Shown in pieces: positions 32,993 through 41,764 of a stretch of 64,000 bases of DNA (position 1 is its first letter; the number at the start of each line of letters is the position of its first letter). The notes beneath the pieces were generated by a model, which was given only the letters and a program-made list of their open reading frames with translations, was not told the DNA's origin and did not search any database. A program made the position numbers and the translations under genes. This DNA comes from Collinsella sp. AF08-23 (GTDB lineage Bacteria; Actinomycetota; Coriobacteriia; Coriobacteriales; Coriobacteriaceae). The DNA lies in contig NZ_QUHV01000001.1 in assembly GCF_003479805.1 (NCBI RefSeq), forward strand, positions 258,742 to 322,741, in the 5' to 3' direction.

Positions 32993-34279
32993 ATGCAGAC
33001 GATGTACCAAAAGATGAGCGATGCCGAACTGGCCGATGCCCTTGTGGATCTCAAGGCCCAGGTCGCCGAGGTCAAGGCACGCGGGCTTAAGCTCGACATG
33101 GCGCGCGGCAAACCGTCGCCCGCGCAGGTGGACATCTCCCGTCCCATGCTCGACCTTTTGAGCTCCTCTGCCGATCTCACCGACGAGGGCGTCGACTGCT
33201 CCAATTACGGCTGTTTCGAGGGCATCCCGTCTGCGCGCAAGCTCGCCGGCGAGTTTTTGGGCGTTCCCGCCGAGCAGACCATCGTCCTCGGCTCCTCCAG
33301 CCTCAACATCATGCAGGACGTCATCGTCCATTATTGGGAGAAGGGCGTGCCCGGTCACACCCCGTGGCACAAGCTCGAGGGCGTGAAGTGGCTGTGCCCC
33401 GCGCCCGGTTACGACCGTCACTTCGGCCTCACCGAGGACCTCGGCATCGAGAACATCCCGGTCCGCATGACCGAGACCGGCCCCGACATGGACGAGGTCG
33501 AGCGCCTCGTCGCTTCGGATCCCTCCATCAAGGGCATGTTCTGCGTCCCCAAGTATTCCAACCCCACAGGTGTGACCTACTCCGATGAGACGGTCCGCCG
33601 TCTCGCCACCATGGAGTGTGCCGCCCCCGACTTCCGCATCGTGTGGGACGACGCCTACGCCGTGCATGATTTTGCCGAGGAGCCCGAGAAGCTCGCGAAC
33701 ATCTTCGACTTCGCGCGCGAGGCGGGCAACGAGGATCGCATTCTCGCCGTCGCATCCACGTCCAAGATCACGTTCCCCGGCGCGGGCATCGCGTTCTTCG
33801 GCTCCTCGCCCTCGAACGTCGCGGAGGTCGCCAGCACCCTCAAGGTCGGCCTGATCTCCGCCAACAAGCTCAACCAGCTCATGCACGTGCGCTTTTTGCC
33901 CACGCTCGACGCCGTGCGCGAGCACATGGCCAAGCACGCGGAGTTCCTGCGTCCGCGCTTTGAGTGCGTTGAGCGCAAGCTCGAGGAGGGGCTAGCGGGT
34001 ACTGGTTGCGCCACGTGGACTCACCCCAACGGCGGGTACTTCGTGAGCTTCGACGGCCCCGAGGGCTCCGCCAAGCGCGTGGGTGCCCTTTGCAAGGAGC
34101 TGGGCGTCACCATGACGCCGGCGGGCGCCACCTGGCCCTATGGCAAGGATCCGCTCGACACGAACATCCGCATTGCGCCGAGCTATCCGAGTGTCGATGA
34201 GCTCTCCGCCGCGCTTGACGTGTTGGTACTTGCGGTCAAGCTGGTGAGTGCCGAGTTGGCGAGCGAGGAGCGCGCCTAG
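32993..34279 (+). CDS. PLP-dependent aminotransferase, probable aspartate aminotransferase
   Basis: The 428-aa protein fits the actinobacterial AspT group (aminotransferase MocR-like Pfam family): KLDMARGKPSPAQVDISRPML near the N-terminus, NYGCFEGIPSARKLAGEFLG, KYSNPTGVTYSDE, WDDAYAVHDF (PLP-ring Asp/Tyr) and STSKITFPGAG, whose Lys is the PLP attachment site. It likely interconverts aspartate and oxaloacetate. AAAGGGG precedes ATG 32993. It abuts the next gene with no spacing. Confidence 0.86.
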   Translation: MQTMYQKMSDAELADALVDLKAQVAEVKARGLKLDMARGKPSPAQVDISRPMLDLLSSSADLTDEGVDCSNYGCFEGIPSARKLAGEFLGVPAEQTIVLGSSSLNIMQDVIVHYWEKGVPGHTPWHKLEGVKWLCPAPGYDRHFGLTEDLGIENIPVRMTETGPDMDEVERLVASDPSIKGMFCVPKYSNPTGVTYSDETVRRLATMECAAPDFRIVWDDAYAVHDFAEEPEKLANIFDFAREAGNEDRILAVASTSKITFPGAGIAFFGSSPSNVAEVASTLKVGLISANKLNQLMHVRFLPTLDAVREHMAKHAEFLRPRFECVERKLEEGLAGTGCATWTHPNGGYFVSFDGPEGSAKRVGALCKELGVTMTPAGATWPYGKDPLDTNIRIAPSYPSVDELSAALDVLVLAVKLVSAELASEERA

Positions 34280-35155
34280 ATGAGCGAGTCCTTTGACGAG
34301 TTTTTCGATGACGAGCAGGAGCTGATGGATGCAGGGGAGACGCTCGAGGGCGCGAACGCTGCATCTGCCGGAGAGCCTGCTGAAGAGTCTGGCTGGGACG
34401 GCGGATCCGAGCAGGCCTCCGAGCCCGAGCATGAGCCGAGAACGGAAGCCGGCTCCAATCGCAAGGCCGCTTCGGCATCTGCTGTCCCCACCCGACAGGC
34501 TCCTCCGTTTTGGATGGTCTTGGCCATTGCGGGCATCTCGCTTGTCTTGGGCGTGGTGATCGGCTATCTGATCGGCACCTCGGCGACCATAGCGGAGCTG
34601 AGCGCGAATGCCGGGCAGTCCGTGAGTGCTTCCGATGACGCGAGCGATGAGGCGTCGCTGTCGATGCCCGAGGGGCATCCCGAGGTCGACGTCGACGAGG
34701 AGGGTAACGCCACGGTTGTCGACGGTTCGAGCGCGACAGGTGAGACGGACACCCTCTCTCGCGCCAACACGTACTTCGACATGGGCATGGCCGCTATGGA
34801 AGATGCCCAGGACGAATCTGCGCAGCAGCAGGCGGCGGATCTGTTTGCCCAGGCAGTTGAGCTCTACGATGAGTACCTCGAGACGACTGACTCTCCGTCC
34901 GCCGAGGTCGATCGCGCGATTTGCGTGTTCTACACGGGCGACCACGATGCCGCCATCGCGGATTTGGAAGACCTGGTGGAGCGTGACGACTCCTTCGCTC
35001 CGGCATGGGCGAACCTCGGCATGTTCTACGAATCGCACGGGGATACCGCCAAGGCCAAGAAAGCGTATCGTGCCGCAATCGACGCTGCGGAGCAGGATGA
35101 TACGTATGGCGTCAAGGATTATGCCCAGCAGCGTCTCGACGCGTTGAACGAATAG
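34280..35155 (+). CDS. TPR-containing membrane protein of unknown function
   Basis: The 291-aa protein has an acidic N-terminus (about 70 residues, Glu/Asp/Ser-rich), one membrane segment (FWMVLAIAGISLVLGVVIGYLIG, about 77-99), an acidic linker and a C-terminal TPR-like region, such as AWANLGMFYESHGDTAKAKKAYRAAIDAA. It is probably a bitopic protein with the TPR part outside the cytoplasm. It starts directly after the aminotransferase stop. The function is unknown. Confidence 0.75.
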   Translation: MSESFDEFFDDEQELMDAGETLEGANAASAGEPAEESGWDGGSEQASEPEHEPRTEAGSNRKAASASAVPTRQAPPFWMVLAIAGISLVLGVVIGYLIGTSATIAELSANAGQSVSASDDASDEASLSMPEGHPEVDVDEEGNATVVDGSSATGETDTLSRANTYFDMGMAAMEDAQDESAQQQAADLFAQAVELYDEYLETTDSPSAEVDRAICVFYTGDHDAAIADLEDLVERDDSFAPAWANLGMFYESHGDTAKAKKAYRAAIDAAEQDDTYGVKDYAQQRLDALNE

Positions 35156-35194
35156 CGGCGGTGCCCTGGTGCCGCGCGCGATGAAAGGTGATAT

Positions 35195-35509
35195 ATGGAA
35201 CTCATGATTACCACCAACCCGAGCCCTGAGCGCTACGTGGTCTCCGTGGCAGGCGAGATAGACATTTCGAATGCCGACAAGCTCCGCAATGCCATCGACC
35301 TGGCTCTGGAGCAGCCTACCGATCGCGTCGAGCTCGATTTCTCCCAGGTCGCGTACATTGATTCGACCGGCATCGGCGTGCTGGTGGGTGCTGCCCACCA
35401 TGCGTCCGAGCGTGGTCGCGCCTTTGCCATCACGGGAGCCCAGCCCAATGTCGTGCGCGTTGTGCAGTTGCTCGGCGTAGACAAGGACATCGACATCAGC
35501 GCTGTGTAA
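35195..35509 (+). CDS. STAS-domain anti-sigma factor antagonist
   Basis: The 104-aa single-domain protein carries VELDFSQVAYIDSTGIGVLV, with Ser57 as the expected phosphorylation site, and the end EDKDI-like pattern LLGVDKDIDISAV. It belongs to the SpoIIAA/RsbV group, which relieves an anti-sigma factor when unphosphorylated. No anti-sigma kinase or sigma gene is adjacent. AAAGGTG precedes the ATG. Confidence 0.9.
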   Translation: MELMITTNPSPERYVVSVAGEIDISNADKLRNAIDLALEQPTDRVELDFSQVAYIDSTGIGVLVGAAHHASERGRAFAITGAQPNVVRVVQLLGVDKDIDISAV

Positions 35510-35514
35510 GCGAT

Positions 35515-35547
35515 TGAACGGACCTTGCGTTCTGCAAGGTCCGTTCA
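35515..35547 (+). terminator. Hairpin after STAS gene
   Basis: Perfect 14-bp arms TGAACGGACCTTGC (35515-35528) and GCAAGGTCCGTTCA (35534-35547). No T-run follows on the plus strand, so it is either a weak terminator or a transcript end stabiliser. A -10-like TATACT for tatA lies at 35559-35564. Confidence 0.6.
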
Positions 35548-35635
35548 TCGTGCGGGGGTATACTTAAAAAATTGCCGACACTCGCCGGCGCGCGGTTTGG
35601 CGCGTCGGCCATTCGACTGCCCTGGGAGGTATCCC

Positions 35636-36205
35636 GTGTTAGGAATCGGCTCAACCGAGTTCGTGATCATTCTGGTCTTCGGCTTTTTGCTGTTTGGACC
35701 CGATAAATTGCCGCAGATGGGTCACACCATCGGCCGTGCGCTGCGTCAGTTCCGCGAAACGCAGGAGAAGCTGACCGCCGTCGTGCAGACCGAGGTGGTC
35801 GACCCCATGGCTGCCGCGGCTAAAAAGCCGATGACGTCCGATGCCGCAGCCTCCTCGCATGACGACGAAGACGCCGATGCGCCCGCCTCCGCCACCGAGC
35901 CCGCACGCAAGGAGACTTTCGCCGAGCGTCGCGCTCGTTTGGCTGCGGAGCGCGCGGAGCAGGAGGCTGCCAAAGCGGCAGCCGAAGAGAATGCCGACGC
36001 AACTTCTGACGATACCACTTCTGCCTCTGCCTCCGTCGAGGAGCCCCAGGCCGAGACCAAGGAGGAGACGGTCGAGGAGTCCGCGCCGTTGACTACCGAG
36101 GACCTCTACGCCCGCCGTCCCCGCAAGCGCAAGGCTGCCGAGGCGACTGAGGCGGCGGACGATTCCGCCACATCCGCCGACGCTTCGAAGGGAGGTGAGC
36201 AGTAA
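35636..36205 (+). CDS. Sec-independent protein translocase TatA/TatB-type subunit
   Basis: The 189-aa protein begins MLGIGSTEFVIILVFGFLLF, with one membrane helix, the FGPDKLPQ hinge and an amphipathic helix to about residue 45. A long acidic Ala/Glu-rich tail follows. It starts at GTG 35636 with GGGAGGT five bases before it, so a longer ATG start is rejected. The tail length is TatB-like, while the next gene is tatC. Whether it acts as TatA or TatB cannot be told. Confidence 0.85.
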   Translation: MLGIGSTEFVIILVFGFLLFGPDKLPQMGHTIGRALRQFRETQEKLTAVVQTEVVDPMAAAAKKPMTSDAAASSHDDEDADAPASATEPARKETFAERRARLAAERAEQEAAKAAAEENADATSDDTTSASASVEEPQAETKEETVEESAPLTTEDLYARRPRKRKAAEATEAADDSATSADASKGGEQ

Positions 36206-36999
36206 TGCCCATCGGACCCGCGCGCATGCCGCTCATGGATCATCTTGGTGAGCTTCGCCGTCGTCTCACCATCGTTGTGGCGTCGGTTGTCGCCGCCACG
36301 GTATTTATGTACTTCGCCGCACCCACGCTCGTGGATATCCTCAAGGATCCCATCAACGGGTCCCTACAGCCCGGCGAGCAGCTCTCCGTCATGACGTCGC
36401 TCGGTGGCTTCTCCATCAAGTTCAACATTGCCGTCAAGGTCGCGCTCGCCATGTGCACGCCCATGATCGTCTGGCAGATCCTTGCGTTCTTCCTTCCAGC
36501 CCTGCGTCCCAACGAGCGCAAGTGGGTCGTGCCTACCGTGCTCGTGGCAACGGCCCTGTTCTTTGCCGGCGTGGTGTTTTGCTACCTCTTCATCGCCCCG
36601 GCTGCCTTTGAATGGCTGCTCCAGGAGACGCGCTCGATCGGCGCCGCCATGCCGCAGCTTGAGGATTTCATCAACACCGAGCTGCTGCTCATGATCGGCT
36701 TCGGCGTATCGTTCGAGCTTCCGCTCATTGTGTTCTACCTCGCGGTATTCCATATCGTGCCGTACGCCAGCTTCCGTGGGGCCTGGCGCTATGTCTATGT
36801 GATCATGCTCGTGGTCTCGGCGTCCATCACGCCCGACGCATCGCCTGTGACGCTCATCTTCATGTACGCGGTCATGCTGTCGCTCTACGAGATCGCGCTG
36901 CTCGTGACCCGTTTTGTCGTGGTCGCGCGCGATGGCAAGGCAGGCCTTACCGAGAGCCGCCTGGGCCTGTTTGGCGACGATGAGGACGACGAGGAGTAG
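36205..36999 (+). CDS. tatC: Sec-independent protein translocase TatC
   Basis: The 264-aa membrane protein has the TatC N-terminal pattern (MPLMDHLGELRRRLTIVVAS) and about six helices, including FFAGVVFCYLFIAPAAFEWLL. It forms the twin-arginine receptor. Its ATG overlaps the stop of the TatA/B gene (TAATG). The C-terminus is acidic. Confidence 0.95.
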   Translation: MPIGPARMPLMDHLGELRRRLTIVVASVVAATVFMYFAAPTLVDILKDPINGSLQPGEQLSVMTSLGGFSIKFNIAVKVALAMCTPMIVWQILAFFLPALRPNERKWVVPTVLVATALFFAGVVFCYLFIAPAAFEWLLQETRSIGAAMPQLEDFINTELLLMIGFGVSFELPLIVFYLAVFHIVPYASFRGAWRYVYVIMLVVSASITPDASPVTLIFMYAVMLSLYEIALLVTRFVVVARDGKAGLTESRLGLFGDDEDDEE

Positions 37000-37019
37000 C
37001 GCACGCGCGCCCATGGAAC

Positions 37020-37391
37020 ATGCATGAGATCGGCATCGTCAATGGCATACTCAAGACAGTGATCGACACGGCGCGCGAGGCAGGTGCTTCGCGCGTCGTT
37101 TCCGTTAAACTGCGCATCGGTGACATGTGCGAGGTCGTTCCCGAGTCGCTCGATTTTGCCTGGGAGGTCTTTCGGGAGGATGACCCGCTCACAGGTGAAT
37201 CTGAGCTCGAGGTGGAGGATGTCCATCCCCGCAGCCGTTGCCTCGCGTGCGGTGATGAGTTTGACCACGACCGGTTCCACCTGCGCTGCCCTGCATGTGG
37301 GAGCCCGCAGACGCGCCTGTTGCAGGGACGGGAGCTCGACATCGTGTCAATGGAAGTCGAAACCGACGACGATTTCCAATTGGGGACGTAG
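37020..37391 (+). CDS. hypA: Hydrogenase nickel incorporation protein HypA
   Basis: The 123-aa protein starts MHEIGIVNGIL, with His2 and Glu3 as nickel site residues, and has a zinc site of Cys74/Cys77 (CLAC) and Cys90/Cys93 (CPAC). It hands nickel to NiFe-hydrogenase precursors with HypB. The next gene is hypB. The hydrogenase genes themselves are not in this window. Confidence 0.93.
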   Translation: MHEIGIVNGILKTVIDTAREAGASRVVSVKLRIGDMCEVVPESLDFAWEVFREDDPLTGESELEVEDVHPRSRCLACGDEFDHDRFHLRCPACGSPQTRLLQGRELDIVSMEVETDDDFQLGT

Positions 37392-37456
37392 TCGTTTTGG
37401 AAATCGTTTGGGAAAAACGGGGATAGAGTTGGAGCGAAAACAGGGAAGGGGACTTC

Positions 37457-38143
37457 ATGGCGGAGAAAACGATCGATATCGCACAGCCGGTGCTTTCGCG
37501 CAACGAGCGCATCGCTGATCGCTTGAGAACGCGTTTCTCGGAGTCGGGGGTGTTTGTGGTGAACGTCCTTTCGAGCCCCGGATCTGGCAAGACCACGACC
37601 ATCTTGGCCTCCAATGAGCGACTGCGCGCTGCGGGTCTTACCTGTGCCGTTATCGAGGGTGACATTGCGTCCGACGTAGATGCCTTAGCGTGCAAAGATG
37701 CAGGCATGCCGGCCATCCAGATCAACACCGGCGGTCTTTGCCACCTTGAGGGCAACATGATCGAGCAGGCGGTCGACGCGTTCGATACAAGCGTGGGCCT
37801 GCAGGATATCGACGTGATCTTTATCGAGAACGTGGGCAATCTGGTATGTCCCGTCGACTTTGACCTAGGTGAAAACCTGTCGGTTATGATCCTCTCGGTT
37901 CCCGAAGGCGATGATAAGCCGCTCAAGTACCCGGGCATTTTCCAGCATGCTGGAGCCCTGCTGCTCAACAAGGTCGATGTGGCAGCTGCCTTCGACTTCG
38001 ATCTTGCCGAATACAATCACGTTCTCGATGATTTGAACCCCACCGCCCCCCGTTTTGAGGTGAGCGCTCGACATGGACAGGGCATGGACGCCTGGTGTGA
38101 CTGGCTGCTGGCTCAAATCGCGAACAAAGCGTCGCGCGCTTAA
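37457..38143 (+). CDS. hypB: Hydrogenase nickel incorporation GTPase HypB
   Basis: The 228-aa GTPase has SSPGSGKTTT (P-loop, Lys45), the metal-binding CHLEGNM, ENVGNLVCPVDFDLGE and LLNKVDVA. It lacks the His-rich N-terminal nickel store of some HypB proteins. GGGAAGGGG precedes the start. It works with HypA in nickel insertion. Confidence 0.94.
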   Translation: MAEKTIDIAQPVLSRNERIADRLRTRFSESGVFVVNVLSSPGSGKTTTILASNERLRAAGLTCAVIEGDIASDVDALACKDAGMPAIQINTGGLCHLEGNMIEQAVDAFDTSVGLQDIDVIFIENVGNLVCPVDFDLGENLSVMILSVPEGDDKPLKYPGIFQHAGALLLNKVDVAAAFDFDLAEYNHVLDDLNPTAPRFEVSARHGQGMDAWCDWLLAQIANKASRA

Positions 38144-38378
38144 AAGCACCAGATAGGACTCTCGGAATCACCCGTGCCCGTCCATATCCAACCTCGCTTG
38201 TCCTTACCGGCCTGCGTTCTTCTGCGCGCCCGCCCGCAGCTGCCCGCGCTGAAGAGCCTTCAACGTGAGCTTTTCGCGCTGCGGTCAGAACTCGTGTACA
38301 CTGACCCCACACCATATATAGATACTTCCGGACGCCCTTTGGGCATGCCGGTTCGCGCACACCAAAAAGGAGCCCGAC

Positions 38379-40940
38379 GTGAAACTCGTCGTTGCAGAGA
38401 AGAACATCGCCGCGCAAAAGATCGCGCAGCTGCTGTCCGATGCCGGCGCGCCCAAGGCCGATAAGGTCTACAACACGCAGGTCTACCGCTTCAAGGTCGC
38501 GGGTGAGGACTGGGTTTCGATGGGTCTGGCGGGACATATCTTGGCGCCCGATTTCCCCGAGGAGATCCTCTTCGACAAACAGATGGGCTGGTACGGCGTC
38601 TCGCCCGATGGCGAGGTCCTGCCGGCGGAGGTGCCCGACGGCCTGGCCCGCCCGCCCTACGATACCAAGCGCAAGCCTTTCCTACCCAACGGCATCTCCA
38701 TCAAGGGCTGGAAGGTCGAGAGCCTTCCGTACCTCACGTGGGCGCCCATTGTGAAGCTTCCCGCGGAGAAGGAGATCATCCGCGTTCTCAAAAATCTCGC
38801 CAAGAAGGCCGACGAGGTCATCATCGCCACGGACTTCGACCGCGAGGGAGAGCTCATCGGCTCCGACGCCCTCAACATGGTGCGCGAGGTCGCACCCGAG
38901 CTGCCCGCCCGCCGCGCGCGCTATTCGGCGCTCATCAAGGGCGAGGTGACCGAGGCCTTCGCGAACCTCGTCGAGCTCGACCAGGATCTGGCCGACGCCG
39001 GTGAGTCCCGCCAGTACATCGATCTCATCTGGGGCGCGGTTCTCACCCGTTACCTCACGCTCGCCAAGTTCGGCGGCTTTGGCAACGTGCGCTCCGCCGG
39101 TCGTGTGCAAACTCCCACGCTTGCCCTGGTAGTCGAGCGCGAGCGCGAGCGTATGGCGTTCGTGCCCGAGGACTATTGGCAGATTCGCGGTGCGGCAGAG
39201 GCCCACGGGCAAGAGTTCAAGATCGCCCACACCACGGCACGCTTTACGGACAAAGCGGCGGCGGAGGCTGCGTTCGCGCACGTCGACGGCGCTACGACGG
39301 GTACTGTCGTCGCCGTGGCCAAGCGCAGCCGCAAGCAGCAGCCTCCGGTGCCGTTCAACACCACGGCGTTGCAGGCCGCGGCAGCGGCGGAGGGCATCAG
39401 CCCCGCCCGTACCATGCGCATCGCCGAGTCCCTCTACATGAGTGGCTTCATCTCCTACCCCCGCGTGGACAACACGGTGTATCCCAAGACGCTCGACATC
39501 GAGGGGATCGTGAAGGGTCTCGCGTCCGGCACGCCGGCGCTTGCGCCCGTGTGCAAGAAGGTTCTCGCCGGGCCTCTCACGCCTACGCGCGGCAAAGTCG
39601 AGACTACCGACCACCCGCCGATCCACCCCACGGGCCAGGGCGATCCCACCACGCTCGACGGCGGTCAGCTCAAGCTCTACAACCTCATCGCCCGGCGCTT
39701 CCTGGCGACCCTCATGGGCCCTGCGACCATCGAGAACACCAAGCTGTCCATCGATGTCGCAGGCGAGCCCTTCGCCGCGAGCGGTGACGTGCTCGTCAAG
39801 GCGGGCTTCCGCGAGGCCTACCCCTACGGACTCAAGCGCGACGAGCAGCTCCCCGTGCTAGCCGAGGGCGACGTCATCGACGTGCGCGACATCAAGCTCG
39901 AGGCCAAGCAGACCGAGCCGCCTGCGCGCTACAGCCAAGGCAAGCTCGTCCAGGAGATGGAGAAGCGCGGACTCGGTACCAAGTCCACGCGCGCGAGCAT
40001 CATCGAGCGCCTGTATACCGTGCGCTATCTCAAGAACGACCCCATCGAGCCCAGCCAGCTCGGCATCGCCATCATCGACGCGCTCTCTGAGTTCGCCCCG
40101 CGCGTGACCACGCCCGATATGACCGCGGAGCTCGACGCCGACATGACCAAGGTCGCCGAGGGTAAGGACACGCAGGACCACGTGGTGGACCACTCCCGCG
40201 CCCTGCTCGCCGGCATGCTGGATGCGCTCATTGAGCACAAGGACGATCTGGGCGAAGCGATCTCCGACGCTGTCACCGCCGATGCCCGTGTGGGCGCCTG
40301 CCCCAAGTGCGGCAAGGACCTCGTCATGAAGACGAGCGCCAAGACGCGCGGCAGCTTCATCGGCTGCATGGGCTGGCCCGACTGCGACGTGACCTACCCG
40401 GTGCCCTCCGGTGTGAAGGTGAGCCCGCTCGAGGGCGAGGCCGCCGTGTGCCCCGAGTGCGGTGCCCCGCGCATCAAGTGCCAGCCGTTCCGACAGAAGG
40501 CGTACGAGCAGTGCGTGAACCCCAAGTGCCCCACCAACTTCGAGCCCGACCTCAAGGTGGGGGAGTGCTCCGTGTGCGCCGAGGCCGGCCGTCACGGCGA
40601 CCTGATCGCCCACAAGAGCGAGAAGAGCGGCAAGCGCTTCATCCGCTGCGCAAACTATGAGGAGTGCGGCGTGAGCTACCCGCTGCCAGCACGCGGCAAG
40701 CTCTCTGCCACCGGCGAGGTCTGCGAGCACTGCGGCGCCCCCGTGGTGGTGGTCGAGACCGCGCGCGGCCCGTGGCGCATCTGCGTGAACATGGACTGCC
40801 CCGGCAAGGAGAAGAAGCCCGCCCGCGGTAAGGCGGGGGCGAAGAAGCCGGCGGCGAAACCAGGCACCAAGAAGCCCGCCGCGAAAAAGGGAGCTGCTGT
40901 CAAGAAACCCGTCTCGAAGAAGACAACGAAGAAGGCGTAA
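38379..40940 (+). CDS. topA: Type IA DNA topoisomerase I, archaeal-type
   Basis: The 853-aa enzyme begins MKLVVAEKNIAAQKIAQLLS rather than the bacterial TopA start (VIVESPAKA). It has a Toprim motif VIIATDFDREGELIG, AGESRQYIDLIWGAVLTRYLTL, and GFISYPRVDNTVYP with catalytic Tyr360. These stretches match archaeal TopA from memory. Four zinc ribbons follow (CPKCGKD, CPECGAP, CSVCAEAG, CEHCGAP) and then a Lys/Ala-rich tail suited to DNA binding. It relaxes negative supercoils. No second topoisomerase I is in the window. Confidence 0.9.
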   Translation: MKLVVAEKNIAAQKIAQLLSDAGAPKADKVYNTQVYRFKVAGEDWVSMGLAGHILAPDFPEEILFDKQMGWYGVSPDGEVLPAEVPDGLARPPYDTKRKPFLPNGISIKGWKVESLPYLTWAPIVKLPAEKEIIRVLKNLAKKADEVIIATDFDREGELIGSDALNMVREVAPELPARRARYSALIKGEVTEAFANLVELDQDLADAGESRQYIDLIWGAVLTRYLTLAKFGGFGNVRSAGRVQTPTLALVVERERERMAFVPEDYWQIRGAAEAHGQEFKIAHTTARFTDKAAAEAAFAHVDGATTGTVVAVAKRSRKQQPPVPFNTTALQAAAAAEGISPARTMRIAESLYMSGFISYPRVDNTVYPKTLDIEGIVKGLASGTPALAPVCKKVLAGPLTPTRGKVETTDHPPIHPTGQGDPTTLDGGQLKLYNLIARRFLATLMGPATIENTKLSIDVAGEPFAASGDVLVKAGFREAYPYGLKRDEQLPVLAEGDVIDVRDIKLEAKQTEPPARYSQGKLVQEMEKRGLGTKSTRASIIERLYTVRYLKNDPIEPSQLGIAIIDALSEFAPRVTTPDMTAELDADMTKVAEGKDTQDHVVDHSRALLAGMLDALIEHKDDLGEAISDAVTADARVGACPKCGKDLVMKTSAKTRGSFIGCMGWPDCDVTYPVPSGVKVSPLEGEAAVCPECGAPRIKCQPFRQKAYEQCVNPKCPTNFEPDLKVGECSVCAEAGRHGDLIAHKSEKSGKRFIRCANYEECGVSYPLPARGKLSATGEVCEHCGAPVVVVETARGPWRICVNMDCPGKEKKPARGKAGAKKPAAKPGTKKPAAKKGAAVKKPVSKKTTKKA

Positions 40941-40976
40941 CCTTCAGAACGCCTCAAAACCTCAAATCGCTCTCCA

Positions 40977-41015
40977 TCCCGGGCGGCATAAGCCGCCCGG
41001 GACTTTTGTCCCGGG
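40977..41015 (+). terminator. Terminator after topA with two alternative hairpins
   Basis: TCCCGGGCGG (40977-40986) pairs with CCGCCCGGGA (40993-41002), followed by CTTTTG. The right arm can instead pair as CCCGGGAC-TTTT-GTCCCGGG. Confidence 0.8.
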
Positions 41016-41058
41016 TCACCCTAATCGCCATGCTCATGGTGCTCATAAAGCGGTTCAT

Positions 41059-41232
41059 ATGCGACGGTGGACTCCACCTCGCCGTGTACAGGCCCGTTCC
41101 CACCGCGACGCAATTCTCGTCCGAGACGGTGGCGCGCTATCAGCGCATCTCGTGGACGATGAGTTTCGGCGCAACCTCATCGAGGTGCAGGTACCCGCTC
41201 GAAGCGCCCGCACCGATAAAATGGCTAAATAA
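41059..41232 (+). CDS. Doubtful short frame after topA
   Basis: A 57-codon frame (MRRWTPPRRVQARSHRDAIL.. ending ARTDKMAK) has no ribosome site and its last codons lie in the inverted repeat at 41222. Its middle (VDDEFRRNLIEVQVP) looks protein-like, so it may be a gene remnant. I see no family. Confidence 0.15.
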   Translation: MRRWTPPRRVQARSHRDAILVRDGGALSAHLVDDEFRRNLIEVQVPARSARTDKMAK

Positions 41233-41425
41233 TACCGTTTTGTATCGCAGGGGCAGTTGGCGGCGCTCATTTCGGCCCAAATGCGCCCTGTTACGGGGCG
41301 CGTCGCGCCGCGTGAGCGGCGCGCGGGTCTCCCTCGCTCACCTGAGCTGCGCTTTTGTTTCCCTGGGATTCCCACGCTCGGGCAGACTCCGAAGCAAGTC
41401 GATACAAAACGGTAATTTTTAGCCA
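41222..41425. repeat. Inverted repeat element, 26-bp arms, 204 bp long
   Basis: Arms 41222-41247 (TGGCTAAATAATACCG, then TTTTGTATCG) and 41400-41425 match at 24 of 26 positions as inverted repeats. The centre is GC-rich with hairpins (GCGCGTCGCGCCGC.. area). There is no transposase frame and no clear target duplication. The rest of 41016-41764 shows only a hairpin GCCAG-TTTG-CTGGC (41422-41435) and a -10-like TATGAT (41724-41729) before tmk. Confidence 0.65.
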
Positions 41426-41764
41426 GTTTGCTGGCTTTTGCACTCGAGTGCGCCCGTTCGCTCTTTGCGAGCCAGCCCGCGGGTGCAATCCGCCGCCGTT
41501 TTCCGCCGGTTCGTCTCCGAACGCCGATGCGTGCCCTATACTCAGATTACTGTTGCGACTATTGCTGACATGTACGGTTCTACTGCTGCCTTTGCAAGGT
41601 AACTAGTGGCATGGCAGTGCGGTAAGCGACAGGACTCCCGTCGATGCGCATTCAAGGCAGATTCCACGCGAGAGAATGGATATCGACCTGTATCGATGTT
41701 TATCTGAGAAACACCGGGCGCGGTATGATGGATGCTCGTTTGGTTCACACGAGGGGCGTTATCT

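Noticed and set aside
41222..41425. Insertion sequence
   Set aside because: Terminal repeats are present but the 204-bp body has no transposase and no target duplication; listed as a repeat element only.
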